64,000 nucleotides of DNA. Origin: Streptomyces rubradiris (GTDB lineage: Bacteria; Actinomycetota; Actinomycetes; Streptomycetales; Streptomycetaceae). Positions 62,331-64,000 of this stretch are shown here, in pieces. The translations under genes and the position numbers were made by a program. The DNA is taken from contig NZ_BNEA01000015.1 of NCBI RefSeq assembly GCF_016860525.1, positions 1,922,001 to 1,986,000 on the forward strand, written 5' to 3'. The first letter of the stretch is position 1. Each line of letters opens with the position of its first letter. A model generated the notes under the pieces. The model saw nothing but the letters and a program-made list of their open reading frames with translations. It was not told where the DNA came from and made no database searches.

Positions 62331-63506
62331 TCAGCCCGGCTCGGCGAGCGCGGCGGCCCGGGTCCGCCACGGGATGCGGAAGGCGGTCGCCGTGACGAGC
62401 AGGGCGCAGGCCGCCACCGTGGCCATGCCCAGGGTGAGGTTGGCCGCGCTCGCCACGAAGCCGATCAGGGCCGGGCCGCCCAGCAGCCCGGTGGTGCCCA
62501 TCGCGGCGACCAGGGCGAGGGCGTCGGAGCCGTGTCCGGCCGCCGCCACGTACACGCACGGGGTGACGGCGGCGGCGCCGAGGCCGACGCAGGCGAAGCC
62601 GAGCAGCGTGGGCACCACTCCCCCGGCCAGCAGGGCGAGGGCCAGGCCGACGGCGGCCACCGCGCTGCCGGTGCGCACCACCGGCCCGTCGCCCCAGCGG
62701 GTGCGCCAGCGGTCCGCGCACACCCGGGCCAGCAGCATCATCACGGAGACCACCGCGATGCCGAGCGGCGCGATACTCGGCGACGCCTGCACGACGTCCT
62801 CCATGTAGAGCGTCGACCAGTCGTTCATCGCGCCCTCGGTGATGGTGCCGAACGCCATGGCACAGCCCATGAGCAGGGTCGTACCGGACGGCAGCCCGCG
62901 CCGGGCCCTGGGCTTCGGCCCGTCCTCGGCGGCCGGGGCCGGCTCCTCGTGCGCGAGCAGGCCCGGCCGGGCACCGCCGAGCAGGAGCAGCAGCAGCGCG
63001 CCGGCGACGGCGAAGTGGGCCGGGACGGACCCGGTCACGGCGGTGGCACCGGAGGCCAGCAGGGCGGCGGCGAGCAGCCCGGCGCTGAAGGTGGCGTGCA
63101 GCTGGGACATGGCGGTGCGGTCGTACGCCTTCTCCAGCGCCGCCCCTTGCGCGTTCATGGCCACGTTCAGGCAGCCGACCGCGACCCCGTCGGCGGCCAC
63201 GGCGAGCAGCGCCAGCGGGTAGTTCGGTACGACGGACAGGGCGGCCAGTACGGCGATCAGGGCGACGGCGGACACCAGGGACAGCCGCCGGGAGCCGAGC
63301 CGCCGCATCAGCACGGCGATCAGCGGGAAGGAGACCGCGGCGCCCGCCCCGCAGGCCATCAGCAGCAGCCCCACCTCGCCGGCGCCGAGGTCCAGCCGCG
63401 TCTTCAGCGCGGGCAGGCGGGCGATCCAGGTGCCGTACTGGAAGCCGAGGAAGCAGAACAGCGCGGCGATCGACCACTTGGCGCGCGCGAAGGACGGTAC
63501 GGGCAT
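62331..63506 (-). CDS. MFS transporter (YbjJ-like)
   Basis: 391-residue, 12-helix transporter. The first helices read KWSIAALFCFLGFQYGTWIA with the motif RLPALKTRLDLGAGEVGLLL. GPALIGFVASAANLTLGMAT is the family's late signature. The start is ATG 63506, 8 bp from GGGAGG and overlapping the upstream GNAT stop by one base (TGATG); a GTG at 63509 is also possible. It converges on the diaminopropionate genes. By position it may export the product or confer self-protection, but YbjJ-like proteins also occur outside such clusters. Confidence 0.85.
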   Translation of the reverse strand: MPVPSFARAKWSIAALFCFLGFQYGTWIARLPALKTRLDLGAGEVGLLLMACGAGAAVSFPLIAVLMRRLGSRRLSLVSAVALIAVLAALSVVPNYPLALLAVAADGVAVGCLNVAMNAQGAALEKAYDRTAMSQLHATFSAGLLAAALLASGATAVTGSVPAHFAVAGALLLLLLGGARPGLLAHEEPAPAAEDGPKPRARRGLPSGTTLLMGCAMAFGTITEGAMNDWSTLYMEDVVQASPSIAPLGIAVVSVMMLLARVCADRWRTRWGDGPVVRTGSAVAAVGLALALLAGGVVPTLLGFACVGLGAAAVTPCVYVAAAGHGSDALALVAAMGTTGLLGGPALIGFVASAANLTLGMATVAACALLVTATAFRIPWRTRAAALAEPG

Positions 63507-64000
63507 CACACCGCCTCCCGGTGCGGCCGGGCCAGGGCGGTCACCGGCGCCGACATGTAGACCGCGCCCCGGCCGTACTCCGGCGGGACCGGGGCCGACG
63601 GGTGGGCGCGGTAGCCGCGGGCGCGCCAGAACTCCGCCTTGTCGCCGACGGCGACCAGCGAGACGGTGGCGAAGCCGCGCGCCCGGGCCGTCTCGGTCAG
63701 GTGGCGCACCAGCCGGGTGCCGAGCCCCCGGCGGCGCAGCGGGACGCTGACGACGATGTCGTGCAGGTGCAGGTTGGCGGTGTCGTGGACGGCCGGTTCC
63801 GGACTGCCCAGCGCGGGGCAGCGGAACCGGGGGTAGGGCAGGGCGAGGAGGTAGCCGGCGGGCCGGCCGTCGCGTTCCAGGACGAAGCAGGTGCCGGCCG
63901 AGGCGCGGGCCCGGGAGCGCAGCGCCGCCTCGCCCTCGGCGAGGGAGAGGTCCGCGTACGCCTCGCTCTCCAGGGCGGCCAGCCGGGGCCAGTCGGCCTC
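63506..64000 (-). CDS. GNAT acetyltransferase (5' end beyond window)
   Basis: The C-terminal 164 codons of a GNAT N-acetyltransferase, open to the window edge. The acetyl-CoA motif is RRRGLGTRLVRHLTETA, preceded by LHLHDIVVSVPL and followed by GFATVSLVAVGDKAEFWRAR with the usual late strand and helix. Translational coupling to the MFS gene (TGATG) implies a joint function. Acetylation of a free amine, for example on a diaminopropionate product as self-resistance, is a reasonable guess and no more. Confidence 0.85.
   Translation of the reverse strand, partial: EADWPRLAALESEAYADLSLAEGEAALRSRARASAGTCFVLERDGRPAGYLLALPYPRFRCPALGSPEPAVHDTANLHLHDIVVSVPLRRRGLGTRLVRHLTETARARGFATVSLVAVGDKAEFWRARGYRAHPSAPVPPEYGRGAVYMSAPVTALARPHREAV

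Overview
The window is high-GC actinobacterial DNA, almost certainly a Streptomyces chromosome. Third codon positions are strongly GC-biased, GTG and TTG starts are frequent, lipoproteins carry Tat or Sec signals, and DasR-, SoxR- and iron-regulator-like sites are present. From memory, the murA2 and aconitase genes sit together in S. coelicolor (SCO5998/SCO5999), with the ngc transporter genes close by. I saw no rRNA gene, tRNA gene or CRISPR array.

Layout. 1-6.5 kb: an N-acetylglucosamine/chitobiose ABC transporter (NgcF partial, NgcE) divergent from a secreted GH92 mannosidase, with a DasR-like site and a LacI-type operator in the gap. 6.7-10.5 kb: dTDP-glucose 4,6-dehydratase, a hydrolase, and an FMN reductase/quinone oxidoreductase pair behind a SoxR-type promoter. 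10.9-19.9 kb: aconitase with candidate iron-box operators, a calerythrin-like EF-hand protein, an XRE/NB-ARC/TPR regulator, a lipoprotein, and an XRE-MurA fusion. 19.92-23.68 kb: a decayed integrative element at the 3' end of that murA gene, bounded by 17-bp direct repeats. It holds a tyrosine integrase remnant, IS fragments and a MerR/MFS efflux cassette. 24-26.7 kb: an HxlR/oxidoreductase pair and a broken EamA transporter. 26.8-29.3 kb: a chitin-type LPMO behind a near-perfect dre site, and a DUF4157 protein of the type linked to contractile injection systems. 29.4-36.4 kb: a beta-mannoside locus (LacI regulator, GH2 beta-mannosidase, ABC importer).

36.5-40.7 kb holds a four-gene operon: UDP-GlcNAc 2-epimerase, a cupin, a beta-propeller protein and GalU. 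The cupin and propeller together look like a split aldos-2-ulose dehydratase. The promoter has a StrR-type binding site with the canonical 11-bp spacer, and a StrR/ParB-like activator is encoded at 46.9-48.0 kb. 40.9-50.9 kb carries two SDRs, an acyltransferase, a MarR/MFS pair, a hydrolase, an IclR regulator and small or unassigned genes. 51.1-52.9 kb holds two iron-type four-helix proteins.

53.2-64 kb is a compact nonribosomal cluster: a membrane protein with a carrier domain fused to the poly-lysine-synthetase-type terminal region, a stand-alone A-T-TE protein with half a condensation domain, a SyrP/TauD-type oxygenase, and SbnB and SbnA homologues that make L-2,3-diaminopropionate, followed by an MFS exporter and a GNAT acetyltransferase. 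The best reading is a Pls-like system, split over two proteins, that makes a diaminopropionate homo-oligomer or polymer or a modified derivative. This, the StrR-linked split-AUDH operon and the murA-targeting element are the three most interesting parts.
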